Assembly (NCBI GenBank): GCA_963995505.1
Contig: OZ023182.1
Coordinates: forward strand, 3,526,707-3,590,706
Length of the DNA: 64,000 bases
Source: Hypericum androsaemum
Lineage: Eukaryota > Streptophyta > Magnoliopsida > Malpighiales > Hypericaceae
Direction: 5' to 3'
Both the position numbers and the translations under genes were made by a program. Numbering within the stretch: position 1 is the first letter of the stretch; every line of letters starts with the position of its first letter. Below, in pieces: positions 1-10,799 of the stretch. Under the pieces are notes generated by a model, which worked only from the letters and a program-made list of their open reading frames with translations, had not been told where the DNA came from and ran no database searches.

Positions 1-649
1 TGGGAAATCTACGATTTTCCACGTGTGGTTTTGCATAATGGATTCTATCTCACTATTGATAGCTTCCTTCCAGAGAGGAGCATCTGGACTGGACAATGCC
101 TCTTGGATTGTCCTGGGTTCATCTTCTAACGCATAGGTTAGATAATCTGGACCAAAAGATTTGGTTACCTTCGTCCGTTTACTACGTCTAAGTTCATCAT
201 CTTTCTGATTTGACCCTTGCGTAGTCTCGTGAGTCCTTTTCTTTAGACTCCCTTCCTTTCTTTCCTTATTAAGAAAGCTATTCTCAAAGAACGTTGCATT
301 CCTTGATTCTATGACCATTCCTGCGTTTATCTCAGTGTTTTCAGATTTATGCACCAAAAACCGATAAGCACTACTATTTTGCGCATATCCGATAAAGATG
401 CAATCAATGGTCATAGGTCCTATTCTCACCTGCTTAGGCTTAGGTACTTCGACCTTTGCTAGGCACCCCCACACTTTAAGGTAACCGTAGGAAGGCTTCC
501 TTCCTTTCCATAGTTCATATGGGGTTTTATCCCTTTTCTTGTGTGGTAATTTGTTTAGAATGTGGTTAGCTAAGAGCACAGCTTTTCCCCCACATATTCT
601 GGGGTAAGCTCGAGCTAATCAACATAGCGTTCATCATCTCCTTAAGAGT

Positions 650-1471
650 TCAATTTTTGCGTTCAGCTACGCCATTCGATTGAGGTGAGTATGGAGCAGT
701 CGTTTGATGAATAATCCCATGTTCTCGACAGAGTTCATCAAACAGAGCTACATATTCTCCCCCTCGATCACTTCGGATCATTTTGATTTTCACGCTGAGT
801 TGATTTTCAACCTCATTCTTATATCTCTTAAAGGCATCAAGAGCTTCGTCTTTGCCCTTTAGGAGATATACGTAATAGTATCTCGTACAATCATCGATAA
901 ACATGATGAAGTATTTCTTCCCGCCTTTAGTTTGCACGTATTTCATATCGCAAGTGTCCGTATGAATTAACTCTAAAGGCGTAGTACTTCTTTCCACCGA
1001 ATGGAAAGGTGCTTTGGTCATTTTAGCCTCCACACATACTTCACATTTATCGGATGGGTTGAACTCTAGATTCGGTAATAAATTTAAACTTACTAACTTT
1101 CTTAGCGAGTTTAAATTTACGTGTCCTAATCTACCATGCCATAAATTAGAACACTCGGCCAAGCAAGAAGAAGCGTTTACTTTATTTTCACCGATAAAGG
1201 TACGATGTATAGTTATTACATTCATCTTAAACAGCCCCTTTTCTAGATAACCCTTTCCTATGAATTGACCCGCTTTGGTCAGTACAAACTTATCAGCCTC
1301 AAATACAAGCTTAAGACCGGCTTTGCTTAACAGTGAGCTAGAAACTAAGTTCTTGCGGATGTCTGGGACATGCACCACATCCTTGAGGGTTAGCTTCTTT
1401 CCTGAGGTCAGCTTCAGGACAACCTTACCCAGACCAACGATCTTGGACGTTGCAGAGTTTCCCATGAACAA
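650..1471 (-). pseudogene. Copia pol fragment: GAG-pre-integrase and integrase core
   Basis: An open stretch of about 273 codons. The GAG-pre-integrase segment contains [10 protein letters not shown] followed by a C-x2-C pair (CEVC), which belongs to the HHCC zinc-binding part of retroviral-type integrases. The integrase core follows, with HTD (first Asp), a second Asp in SDRGGEY, and the typical run-in to the catalytic Glu at [15 protein letters not shown]. Upstream (about 1475-1545) the protease region is recognisable (GATRHI), but a TAG stands where related elements have Trp (PREW to PRE-stop), and a frameshift separates it from the GNSATS segment. The polyprotein therefore cannot be made as one chain from this copy. 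Confidence 0.85.
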
Positions 1472-1541
1472 CGATCGGAATATAGCTCGAGAACATCTCC
1501 TTGTCTGAGTAGATGTGGCGGGTAGCTCCTATGTCCACGAA

Positions 1542-2454
1542 CTACTCTCTCGGATTGTCCACCAAATTGGCTTCAAACACCACGGCTGACAAATCCATAT
1601 GGGACAAGTCTTCAGCTAGGTTAGCCTTTTCTTGATCGTCCTTCTTCGGCTGGCGACAGTCCTTAGCCATGTATCCGGGTTTGCCGCAGTTGTAGCAGTC
1701 GCCCTTGATCTTCTTGTTCTTTTTCTTCTTGGACTCTTGCTTCTCCTGCTTATCCCCGGATTTCTTCCTCTTCTTGCCACCTTTTCCCTCGGCGAGGTGC
1801 ACGGTGGTCTCAGAGTTGGCCTTGCCTTGCTTGACTTCAGACTTTTGGTTGTCTTCCTCGATCCTAAGTCTCACGATCAGGTCTTCTAGGCCCATGTCCT
1901 TCCTCTTGTGCTTGAGGTAACTCTTGAAGTCCTTCCAGAGCGGAGGGAGCTTCTCGATCATCGCAGCTACTTGGAAGGACTCGCTGAGTTGCATCCCTTC
2001 GGCTTGGATCTCGTGAAGGATCAGCTGCAACTCCTGCACTTGGTCGATGACCTTCTTGGAGTCCACCATCTTGAAGTCGAGGAATCGTCCGATGATGAAT
2101 TTCTTCATCCCAGTATCCTCCATTTTGTACTTCTTCTCGAGTAAACTCTACAGCTCCTTAGCGGTTTTGGCTTCCACATAGACATTGTAGAGCGTGTCGT
2201 CTAGTCCATTCAGGACATAGTTCCGCCACAGGAAGTCGTTGTGACTACACACGTCGAGAGCGTTGATCTTCTGCTATCTTCGGTGCTTCCTCTTTCAGGA
2301 ATCGAACTAGGTTGAGCGTGGTCAGATAGAACGTCATCTTCTGTTGCCACCTCTTGAACTCGGTACCGTTGAACTTGGCCGGCCTTTCGGCGTGGACAGT
2401 TCCCGGGACCGCTGGCATTGGTACGGTGCTTGACGATGCCATCTTCAAGTACAC
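1542..2454 (-). pseudogene. Copia gag (UBN2-type) with zinc knuckle
   Basis: Two open stretches on the minus strand make up gag. The N-terminal part (2245-2454) reads MASSSTVPMPAVPG, then PAKFNGTEFKRWQQKM, a typical Copia gag start; the more likely initiator is the Met of MASSS rather than the upstream in-frame Met. The second part (1542-2123) has the central helical gag region, a Lys-rich stretch and one CCHC zinc knuckle ([14 protein letters not shown]). The two parts are not joined in one frame across about 2124-2244, so gag is disrupted. Several plus-strand open frames across the Lys-rich tract are antisense shadows. Confidence 0.85.
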
Positions 2455-2499
2455 AATCTCGTCTTACGATTGTTGTTTGTCGGAGGGTTAGGTGTACTT

Positions 2500-3317
2500 G
2501 ATTAGGATCTACGGCAGACGAGGCAAGTGTTGGACACTTTCTCCGTAAGAAGAGATTGCCCCGTATATTTTAGTGCGGTACGTGCTACGGCAATCGTCTC
2601 CAAGATACAACGACTGTTCGGGCATTTCCAAGAACGTTGCACACGTATCTCAAAATTTTTGGGCGAACCCTTATATACCCAGAACTTTCGGACTCTTTGT
2701 AAATGAAGAACGGGGGAGAGAAGAAGACAACAATGCTACGGAATGCACTTTGTTGCTGGGATAAGATAAATGTCAAGGGGGCAGGCCTATTTATAGGCTG
2801 GAGGAGGCAGGGAAGCAGCCACCCCGAAGGGACGCGTCCGTTCCAGGTGCGCCCAGACTGTGTTGGCGCCCTTTCGCGAGGGATCTCGCAACTCTTCGGC
2901 CTTCTGGAAGTCTCTTGGACATTCCAGCCCTTCGTGCCTCTTCGGTGGCCATCCTGGAAGGTGCTCGCAGCTCTTCGTCACTTCGGTAGCTGCGCAGCTT
3001 TCTCCGGACCCGGGCAAAACACTTAAGGCTCCTCCAGCTCCTCGCGACGATGTGCAAGTGCCAAGTGCGTCACAAAGTGCCCATTGCGACCTGCGCACAC
3101 GCGTGCTCGGATGGTGCCTTGTCGCGGTCCGAGTTGGCTTTCCCTCCAGGTGGTTAACTTATTTCCTAATTAACAAGGAATTTCTTCTTATAAACTAGGA
3201 AATGTTGGTGCCACTTTCCAATGTGGAATTGCACTTTCCATTTTCCTTTTGAGCCTCCCACTTTGGGCCTTTCCACTTTGGGCTTTGCTTGAATTTTCAT
3301 TCAAAACTTTCCCAACA
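2500..3317 (-). repeat. 5' LTR of the left-edge Copia element (inner edge unresolved)
   Basis: The outer end at 3317 is clear (TGTTGGG on the minus strand). A TATA box (CTATAAATAGG on the minus strand, about 2790-2800) sits about 520 bp inside it, as expected for an LTR promoter. I could not find a standard tRNA-Met primer site next to the gag leader, so the inner boundary near 2460-2600 is a guess. The other LTR is not in the window to compare with. Confidence 0.6.
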
Positions 3318-3351
3318 CATCAAAATGGAGGAGATCATCACACTGCCGAAG
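3318..3351 (+). pseudogene. MATH gene copy A: 3' end of exon 5
   Basis: The 34 bp next to the Copia LTR match the end of exon 5 in the other MATH copies (CATCAAAATGGAGGA, then an exon-final GAAG followed by GT). The intron that follows also matches (the stretch reading TCGCATACATTTCCTTCACG). Everything 5' of this lies beyond the retrotransposon and outside the window. No exon 6 is recognisable before copy B starts. A is therefore a MATH gene destroyed by the Copia insertion and a 3' loss. Confidence 0.8.
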
Positions 3352-3912
3352 GTAAAATTTCACCGTTACTCGCATACATTTCCTTCACGATTCGGACGTT
3401 TAATTAAAAAGCACCAACCAATGGTAGTTGGTAAAAATAACAAACTTGGGTTTTTGAAAGAAGTTTTTGCTAGTGATAATTGGATGTTCTCTATGTCGAA
3501 GTAAAACGATCAGTAATGAATGAATCTGTATTTTGTTTAGTACTGATTTTATCTAAAAGAAATTCTCTCTTAACTCGGAAAGAATATTCCCATTCTAGTG
3601 TTTTGCCAAAAAAAAATGGGCTGGCAAGAGCGTTTTTGGGGAAACGGGAAATTTCCTAACAATTTTACTACTGAAAGGACAAATCTAACTATTTACGATA
3701 TTTTTCGGCAAACAAGGATCGGTGCCCGTTTTCCAGAAAAAGAGACACTTTTTGAACAAATCTGACTATTTAGTTTACGATATTTTTCTAATTAAATACT
3801 AAGATAAAACAGAGGACTTGTTATTGAATGAGAGGAAAACGTCTGCTAGGGCTTCTCATGAAACCCTAATCGACACTCTTGTTCTTTGGTTTTCTTTCCG
3901 AATTTCGCTGCA
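3352..3912 (+). other. Copy A intron remnant and copy B upstream region
   Basis: The first ~120 bp are MATH intron 5. About 3610-3830 holds two diverged copies of a segment containing CAAATCT(A/G)ACTATTTA and GATATTTTTC. From about 3850 the sequence matches the 5' UTR of the other MATH copies (GGGCTTCTCATGAAACCC to the exon-1 start). No gene is seen apart from these. Confidence 0.5.
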
Positions 3913-4350
3913 ATGGAGGATGAAGCAATTGGTACAAGCTTTCTCTCTATAATATAAATATTATATCGTGTACTCTAAATCTTATTAAATTTCGTGGCTC
4001 CTTGTTAACGAGGCTTGGGTTTTGACGAGGGTTTAGAGTTTATGTAGGGTTTCAACTGAGTTTTGTGGCTGCAAACTAGGGAATTCAATGTAAATATGTA
4101 TATTTACAATGGAGGATGCTTGTTTGGCTTTTTGTTATGGTTCGTAAGAAGATTTCGTGGTTCCTTGTTTGGCCTAGACCCGAGCATGTTAATCTCAACA
4201 AAATCATCTATTGTATCACACGGATCTCGAATAACTGGCTACACTGGTCAACGCTTAACAAGAAATTTGAACATCAAGCGCGTCTTTCTTTCATACTAAA
4301 CACACCTTTATATTTTTTTAGTTGCTCCACTGTAATTTGTATAATATGTA

Positions 4351-5255
4351 GAGTAAATTACCCTCAGATCCCTAGAATTTTTTTAAATTACTGTTTTAGT
4401 CCCTGCTATTTCAAAATTGAAACTATGGTCTCCTAGTTTGCTTTTATTGAACTCTAAGGTCCCTCGCTGATGTCATCATTCGATTTATTATATTTTAGTC
4501 ATGGAAATGACTATCGTACCCTTAGAAAAATAAAAAACAAAAAAAATCGTCCACTCTCAATCGCCGACTATCTCCGTCTCCGATCCCGACCCCCTTACCA
4601 CCGGTGAAATCCATTAACGGCAGCAAGGGAGTCCACCAGCCTCTCCTACCAGCCCGAGGTACTTCTCCAACCTCCTCTTCGAGCTTTCGAGTTTCCAAAC
4701 CTCCTCTCCGACCACCCAAGGTCCTGGGGGAATCCATCTGAATAGCCATTTACTGGTCGTCCACCGGCCTCCAATAGCCATCAATTTCGACGATGGGGAG
4801 GGTAAGGAGTGCGGCCCTCAGTACTGGTCGTCCACAGCCTCCAATAGCTATCGAATTTGACGATCGGGAGGGAAAGGAGCGGAGGAGGAGGTGGAGCTTG
4901 TCGAGAGCCTGGGAGGGACAAGGGAAAGCTCAAGGGTGGAGGCGAGTTTGATGACAGGGGCAGTGTCAGGACGACGAGGGGAATGATGGGTCAGAGTCGA
5001 CGCCGGACCAGCTTCAGGAGGGGAGCTTGGTCGGAGAGGATTGGTCGGAGTCGACGCCGGAGAGGGTTTTTATTTTTTTGTGAGGGCATAACAGTCATTT
5101 TCTTGATTAAAAAATAAAAAATTGAATGATGACATCAACGAGGGACCTTAGAGTTCAATAAAAGCAAACTAGGGGGATCGAAGTTCTAATTTCGAAACAA
5201 CAAAGACTAAAATAGTAATTTAAGTAAACTCTAAGGACCTGAGGGTAATTTACCC
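4351..5255. mobile_element. Mutator-like non-autonomous element (long TIR, 9-bp TSD) in intron 1 of copy B
   Basis: The two ends are inverted repeats of about 150-160 bp: the left reads GAGTAAATTACCCTCAGATCC, and the reverse complement of the right reads GGGTAAATTACCCTCAGGTCC. It is flanked by a perfect 9-bp direct repeat, TAATATGTA (4342-4350 and 5256-5264), the size made by Mutator-like transposases. The GC-richer core (4550-5090) carries a diverged tandem pair starting ACTGGTCGTCCAC near 4750 and 4820. No transposase reading frame is seen; short open frames in the core look accidental. Confidence 0.88.
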
Positions 5256-5488
5256 TAATATGTAATATTAGAGTCAAAACTATTTACTAACTAGCTTGTA
5301 GAAATAGTGAGATTATTGCATGATGCTCCTCCTACACGGTGCACAATGAAGATGAAAGTTTTTAAAGCTTATTTGGAAATCAAGAAGTAACAACAAGAAG
5401 GACCAGCTGTACATGAATCTGAAAATTTTGAAGTTGGTGTCACAATTGGTGAGTGCATCTATTGATCTGTCTCTTGTCGATTAGTCTC

Positions 5489-7221
5489 TCTTTTTTGAAG
5501 GTATATAATTTTATTGCTCACCAAGTTAATTACAAGGAGAGTGGCATCTAGGAATACCATGTAGATACAGGTTACACCATAGTCCTAGAGGCAAGAAATA
5601 CATCCTGAAAGTTGAAATGTCTAGCAACCCCAGACCAATACGACCATTCTGAAATATGCCTCAAAACATCCAACATCAGTTTGTTAGCAAGGAAAGGCTT
5701 ATTGTCGAATACGACTCTATTCCTTGCCAACCAGACGCTCCAACATACCGCAGCAAAAATAGTAAACTAGATTTGCTTGAGAATCTTCTGACGAACCAAG
5801 CCAACCCACGCCTCTGTGAAGTGCAGTGTCTAATTGTTCACACACCAGCTTACCCCTATCATCCTCGCGAGCCAATCCCAGACCCGTTTGACATATGGCA
5901 CATGAGAAAAAGATGGTTAGAGGATTCAACCTCTAAGCCACATAAGGGGCAAAGTGACCCCGTACATCCAGTCATACCAACACGGAGCAAATTATCTCTA
6001 GTCTTGATGCGACCCTATAAAGCCATTCATAGAAAATAACTAACCTTGTAGGGCACAAGCTTTAACCGGCCATTTTGAAGAACAACAGGGACATCAAAGA
6101 AGAAACCATCGAACATTAATCGATACAGGCACTTGATCATTCAGCTTTCCAAATGATTCGATCACCGTTATCAAGCGAACAAAGACTTGCAGGTAAGATG
6201 GACAGGAGGTGTTGCATAGACTCATCTTCCCAAACACGGAGAGATCTCCTCCACCGCAAATGCCAATGCCACCGATCAAAGCCCCACTCGCCGAACTCCG
6301 CCACCGAACCACCTTTGTTAATGGAAAGGAGGTATAATCTTGAAAAAAGGATGGAGAGTGGAGACTCCGTGCACTAGCAATCTTCCCAAAATCTTGCCTA
6401 GTCACCACGTCCAATAGCGATACCAATGTTACGCCTAAACACACAAGTAGAAGCACACTCCGAAGAGGCGATACTCTAAATATTAAGCCACAAAGTAGGG
6501 AACCTCGTACAATGACGCACTCTAGATATAGCCGACGAAGCCACCGGGTCAGGGCTGCCATGAATAGATCGAATTACATTATCCCACAACATGTTTGGGT
6601 TTGAAAGGTACCTCCAAACCCACTTAAGGAGCAGCGTTTCATTGTGAATGTTAAGTCGCGTCAAGCCCAGTCCACCTTTATCAGTCGGAAGGCAGATATG
6701 GCTTCAAGAAACAAAAGATAAACTCCTTTTACTCGCATCTCCAGACCAAAGATACTTTCTCATTTTGCCCTCCAACAACTTCAGAACACCAACCAGAACC
6801 TTGAACAATGACATATAAAAAGTGGGCAAGCTCGAAAGCACAGACTTAATCAACGTTACCCGCCCGCCTAACGAAAGAAGATTTCCTCTACAAGTAGAGA
6901 GCTTTTTTGTCAAAAAGCTCAACAATCAGTTCCCAATGAGAGAGCCTCTTCATCGTAGCGCCAACGGGGACACCAAGGTACTTAAAGGGTAGCTTCTGAC
7001 TTCGGCACTCCCAGTCATCGTAGCGCCAACGGGGACACCAAGGTACTTAAAGGGTAGCTTCTGACTTCGGCACTCCCAGTAAGCAGTGGCTTCGGCCAGC
7101 CACTCTTCTTCAAGATTGAAACCAATAATAGAGCACTTATCGAAGTTAAGTGTTAGACTTGAAACCAAAGAAAAAGATAATAAGATGAGCTTAAAGTTTT
7201 TTAGGTTTTGGTGGCCAGTCA
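5489..7221 (-). mobile_element. LINE (L1-type), 5'-truncated, in intron 2 of copy B
   Basis: Minus-strand fragments match plant LINE ORF2 after the catalytic YADD: LNFDKCSIIGFN, then LPFKYLGVPVG, then SLGGRVTLIKSVLSSLPTFYMS, then the zinc-binding RVT region near 5700-5930. Frames shift repeatedly. It is flanked by an 18-bp direct repeat with one mismatch (5471-5488 and 7222-7239, CTCTTGTCGA(T/A)TAGTCTC), a hallmark of target-primed reverse transcription. A short A-tail in minus orientation abuts 5489. The 5' end is truncated before the RT catalytic motif. Confidence 0.9.
6951..7080. repeat. 65-bp tandem duplication inside the LINE
   Basis: Units 6951-7015 and 7016-7080 are essentially identical (each starts CATCGTAGCGCCAACGG). 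They fall in the part encoding KYLGVPVG. Because 65 is not a multiple of three, the duplication shifts the reading frame. Confidence 0.9.
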
Positions 7222-7768
7222 CTCTTGTCGAATAGTCTCATAGGTCCGGTTTAAGTAAAAAATAGAAATTTCAGGAAGCTTTTGTTGTACCCAAGTGGCA
7301 AAACGAAGAACGAAGGGATGGAATACATCTCCTTGAGCGTGGTTATTGCCGATGCACCAAAGAGCTATGTAACTGTGATGCTTAGACTCTTCGTATACAA
7401 TCATACCAAGGACAAGTACCTCTCCGTTCAAGGTATATCCAACTTTTTCATTCGACGTTTAATATTCTCCAACTACAGCCTTAATAAGAGTCGACATTGC
7501 AAGTGATCCGAATGGGACTAATTAATGGTATTGAAACCTGTTGCTAATAAAATGCAGACGGGAAGGTTAGACATTACCATGCTTTGAAGGCGAAGTATGG
7601 TTTCGATCAACTATTACCGCTATCGGAATTTCATTTGCACAATGATGGTTTCTATTTGCAAGTCTTGGATTTAATGTTCTATGCTGTTTCCTATTTGAGG
7701 ATTCTCACTTCCAAACTTGGAGATTAAATGTCAAGCATTTAGTTGCATGTTATTTCTTGGTTTCGTTC

Positions 7769-8062
7769 TGATGCAGGGAACGTGAATAAGAACCGCAAAT
7801 TTGTTGATTCTGAGAATACTCGGAAAACACGATAGAGTATCGATCCGTTGATTCTACGAATACCGGAAAACGACACAGATAATAGGAAAAACCCTTATTT
7901 TTTCAATATCAAATTCAGCCAACCAAAACAATAGACAAATGTCCTATTTATAGAAAACTAAAAGAAACCTAATACATATAATTCTACTATAATTGAAACT
8001 CTTAATAATGATAATCAAACTATAGATAACTACTAATTTAATATCATTCCTTATCTCCATCA
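7769..8062 (-). repeat. 3' LTR of the gypsy-type element
   Basis: 294 bp, TG...CA ends; pairs with 9772-10067. The left flank is MATH 3' UTR (TTCTTGGTTTCGTTC). Confidence 0.85.
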
Positions 8063-8139
8063 TTCTCCCCCGGTTGGAAAAATTCGCCCTCGAATTTGGT
8101 GTGGTCGGCCAGTTCGAGATCTTCTTACATGCATTCTTG

Positions 8140-9130
8140 AACATCTTTGAGTGACGTGGTGAAACTTGATGTCGTCCATGCCAGCAAAACAAATACTTGG
8201 AAACTAGGCAACGGCGGATATTCTCCAGAGGAACGACCATGAACTCTTTTTTCCGAGTAGCTTCTTCGAATGCCTTCAGCTTATTCCACAAGTTCAATAA
8301 CGGAGAATCCTCAACATATTCAAACTTGTCAGCGCCGAGAAAATCAATATGTTCGACATAATCAACCCAATCCTGGCTCATAAGTGCAATCTCAGCATCA
8401 ATAACTCCAGTATCAATCGAAACTGCATATTGCCTCATATTAGTAGCATCAATAACACATGATTCGTCAAATAACTCCGTCAAAGAATATAATGGTGCTT
8501 CAGATTCATCAAAATATTCTTCATCAAAGCAATCTTCACCAAAATCACCTTTAGCAATCTCGTCCTCCTCATCATCAGGGTATGAGTCATAAATTGGTTG
8601 ACCTTCATCAACCTCGTTCACCTCATCCTCCTCATCAAGGTAAGAGGCATAAATTGGTTCACCAAATAAGTCATCAGTAGATGCACCAACCTCTTCCCAA
8701 ACCAAAGCATCTTCAACTTCTTCTGATGGTGCAGTCTCTTTCTTCCTCAAGATCTTGACCATCTCTTGTCTCAAATCATCCAAATTAGCTTGAAGCTCAT
8801 GCAACTTCTGGACCATTTGACGATCATATTATTCCCAAAAGCGACGGTGCTTGTTACCAAAATATTCCAAACTTCGTAAGCATGTTGAGAAAATAAAGCA
8901 TAAATCAGCTTCTCTTTCATCTTAGGCCATCGAGATATTTTCTGCTTACCACATCGTTGTCGTCGAAGATTTAAGTCATACCACCAATCCATAAGATCAC
9001 CTCAAAATTGTTGTTTGACAAATCTGACTTTATCCAGCTCCGCAAACTTGTGAACGTCAAAGTATATCTCCACATTGACAAGCCACGTTGTGAAGTCTCT
9101 TCTAAAAAATTCCCAATCGAGATAAGGAAA
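8140..9130 (-). pseudogene. Gypsy gag remnant and acidic coiled-coil region
   Basis: On the minus strand, about 8990-9130 reads like the gag N-terminus (FRRDFTTWLVNVEIYFD, FAELDKVRFVKQQF), followed by WWYDLNLRRQRCGKQKISRW and PKMKEKL, the conserved plant Ty3 gag stretch. It then changes frame into a 290-codon open stretch (7944-8816, ending inside the LTR) starting MVQKLHELQANLDDLRQEM, very rich in Asp and Glu, with no enzymatic motif. It looks like a gag gene fused to an internal spacer in a non-autonomous element. Confidence 0.7.
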
Positions 9131-9771
9131 GTCACGCAATATAGGAAGCATCATCAATTTAGTCCAAAAGGATCAATCTATAATTTAGCAAAACCTGATG
9201 GACCAAATTATAATTATGCCTACCGACAAATTCTGATCCAGTCACGAGCTCGGGAAAATTACCAAAAGATCCTCAAACTTCTGTCAATTTCCAAATCAAG
9301 TCTGAAGTTTCACCAATCTCAAATCCTAATTTCAGAGAAGGGAGAAATCAAACCGGAGAAACCTTGTGGCGGCCGGCGGACGTAGGGCGGGAGCCGCTAG
9401 CTATGGACGAGGTGGCGTTGGAACAAAAGTGACCAAGCTCCTCCGTGACGGGTGCGGCCTTGAGGCTTTGATTCGGCGAGCGCAGGGGCGCGGACTGGTA
9501 TGGATCGCGCTGGAGCCGCGGCTGGACCTCGAGCAGGGACACGAACTCACTGACGGACTTGGACGGCAGCGTAGACAAAGGGACAAACCGGTACAAGCGG
9601 CGACCATGGTGGTCGGACTTCTTGGCGGTGGGTTCCTTTTGCCAAAAACCGTCGACTGCTCTTCTTCTTTTTTGTTGCTTTTTTCATTTTTTTTTGGTAA
9701 AACGAACTCTGATCAGGAGGATCGAACACGATCGAACACCACGAGGAACGAACGCAGCTCTTGATACTAAC

Positions 9772-10067
9772 TGATGCAGGGGAACGTGGATAGGAATCGC
9801 GAAATCCGTTGATTCTGAGAATACCCAGAAAATACGATAGAGTATCGATCCGTTGATTCTACGAATACCGGAAAATGACACAGATAATAGGGAAAACCCT
9901 TGTTTTTTCAATATCAAATTCAGCCAACCAAAATAATAGACAAATGTCCTATTTATAGAAAACTAAAAAAAATCTAATACATATAATTCTACTATAATTA
10001 AAACTCTTAATAATGATAATCAAACTTTAGATAACTACTAATTTAATATCATTCCTTATCTCTATCA
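9772..10067 (-). repeat. 5' LTR of the gypsy-type element
   Basis: 296 bp, close to 7769-8062 in sequence. A primer-site-like stretch (GCTCTTGATACTAA on the plus strand, about 9755-9770) lies just inside. Confidence 0.85.
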
Positions 10068-10143
10068 TTCTCCCGGGGTTGGAGAAATTCGCCCTCGAAT
10101 TTGGTGTGGTCGGTCAGTTCGAGATCTTCTTACATGCATTCTT

Positions 10144-10799
10144 AATATCATTTCCGGGTCAGTCATATCTTTCCTGGGGATATTGTCATCGATCTTGATT
10201 GCCTAAACCTAAAAAACTTGATCCTCCTGTTCTGATTGAAAAAGAGATTCACCAAGTTGGAACTAGATGACTAAAACGACCCGCTTTTGTTGATCAGGGT
10301 TGCTCCAAGGCTGTTCGTTTAGTCAATAGCCATACTGTTGCAACAAAATTGCAGCCTTGTGATGTCTTTATCTACATCACACTATCACCCACAGAGACAA
10401 AGTATGGTAATCTTGTACTCTGTAATAAGAGTGTTTAGACATTTATAGATTTCGAATTATATAATGCATGCCATATGATTTTTCATTCTCATGGTGCCAG
10501 TTGCTAACTGATTTCTCGCATCACTGGCTTGTTTCTTGTCGTTCAATTCCTCCGGTAAAGTATTCTCTTACCATGTTTCTTGCTAATCGCATTGTATCTC
10601 CGTTAAATAACTGTGACGTTCTCTTAAGAACCCAAAACGAAAATCAATCAGATAGTCTATGTGGGTTTCTATTCATATGAATTTTGAATATGCTAAGCGA
10701 AACAATGACAATTAATCCGGAAAATAAGTATTAATACGCTTCTTTCCTTTCAATACTTGAAATTTCTTCTTTTTTGAAACAAATTGCAGAGAGTAAAAA
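10144..10799 (+). other. MATH copy B distal 3' flank
   Basis: 10144 to about 10450 matches the 3' flank of copies D and I (TGGGGATATTGTC, then CTTGATCCTCCTGTTCTGATTG). The remaining ~350 bp is AT-rich with no gene that I can see. Confidence 0.5.

Larger units (their letters stand above)
1..3317 (-). mobile_element. Ty1/Copia LTR retrotransposon, 5' portion, cut by window edge
   Basis: Reading on the minus strand, the order is 5' LTR, gag, protease, integrase, then the start of reverse transcriptase running off the window at position 1 (near 1-100 the minus strand reads like the Copia RT entry, with PLWKEAINSEIESI). That order is diagnostic of Copia. The outer end is sharp: the minus strand begins TGTTGGGAAAG at 3317, a common Copia LTR start. 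The plus-strand sequence from 3318 onward is MATH-gene exon 5, so the element landed in a MATH gene. The coding region is damaged by stops and a frameshift and is probably inactive. The 3' LTR and the other insertion junction are outside the window. Confidence 0.9.
3913..7633 (+). pseudogene. MATH gene copy B: broken, with three transposon insertions
   Basis: Exon 1 is 3913-3931 (MEDEAI...), exon 2 is 5302-5448, exon 3 is 7275-7432 and exon 4 starts at 7558. Exon 2 has an in-frame TAA at 5388-5390, and its end departs from the other copies (the VGGHNW motif is lost). Exon 4 runs only to about 7633, where it joins directly to sequence that is 3' UTR in the other copies (CATTTGCACAATGATGG), so exon 4's second half, exon 5 and exon 6 are deleted. 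A Mutator-like MITE occupies intron 1, a LINE intron 2, and a gypsy-type element the 3' flank. It cannot encode a full two-MATH protein. Confidence 0.88.
7769..10143 (-). mobile_element. Ty3/Gypsy-type non-autonomous LTR element in the copy B 3' flank
   Basis: Two direct repeats, 7769-8062 and 9772-10067, both start TGATGCAGGG and end ...ATCA, as LTRs should. On the minus strand a purine tract (CGGGGGAGAA) precedes the LTR at 7769-8062, which makes it the 3' LTR. A primer-site-like TTAGTATCAAGAGC lies just inside the other LTR. Between them is a damaged gypsy gag; no protease, RT or integrase is visible. Beyond the 5' LTR, 10068-10143 repeats the internal sequence that follows the 3' LTR, then jumps to MATH 3' flank. 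No clean target duplication is seen. Confidence 0.82.

Noticed and set aside
1632..2144. Plus-strand Leu- and Phe-rich open frames
   Set aside because: Antisense of the Lys/Glu-rich Copia gag on the minus strand.
2787..3198. GC-rich overlapping frames of about 100 codons on both strands
   Set aside because: They lie within the Copia LTR; no domain and mutual overlap on three frames.
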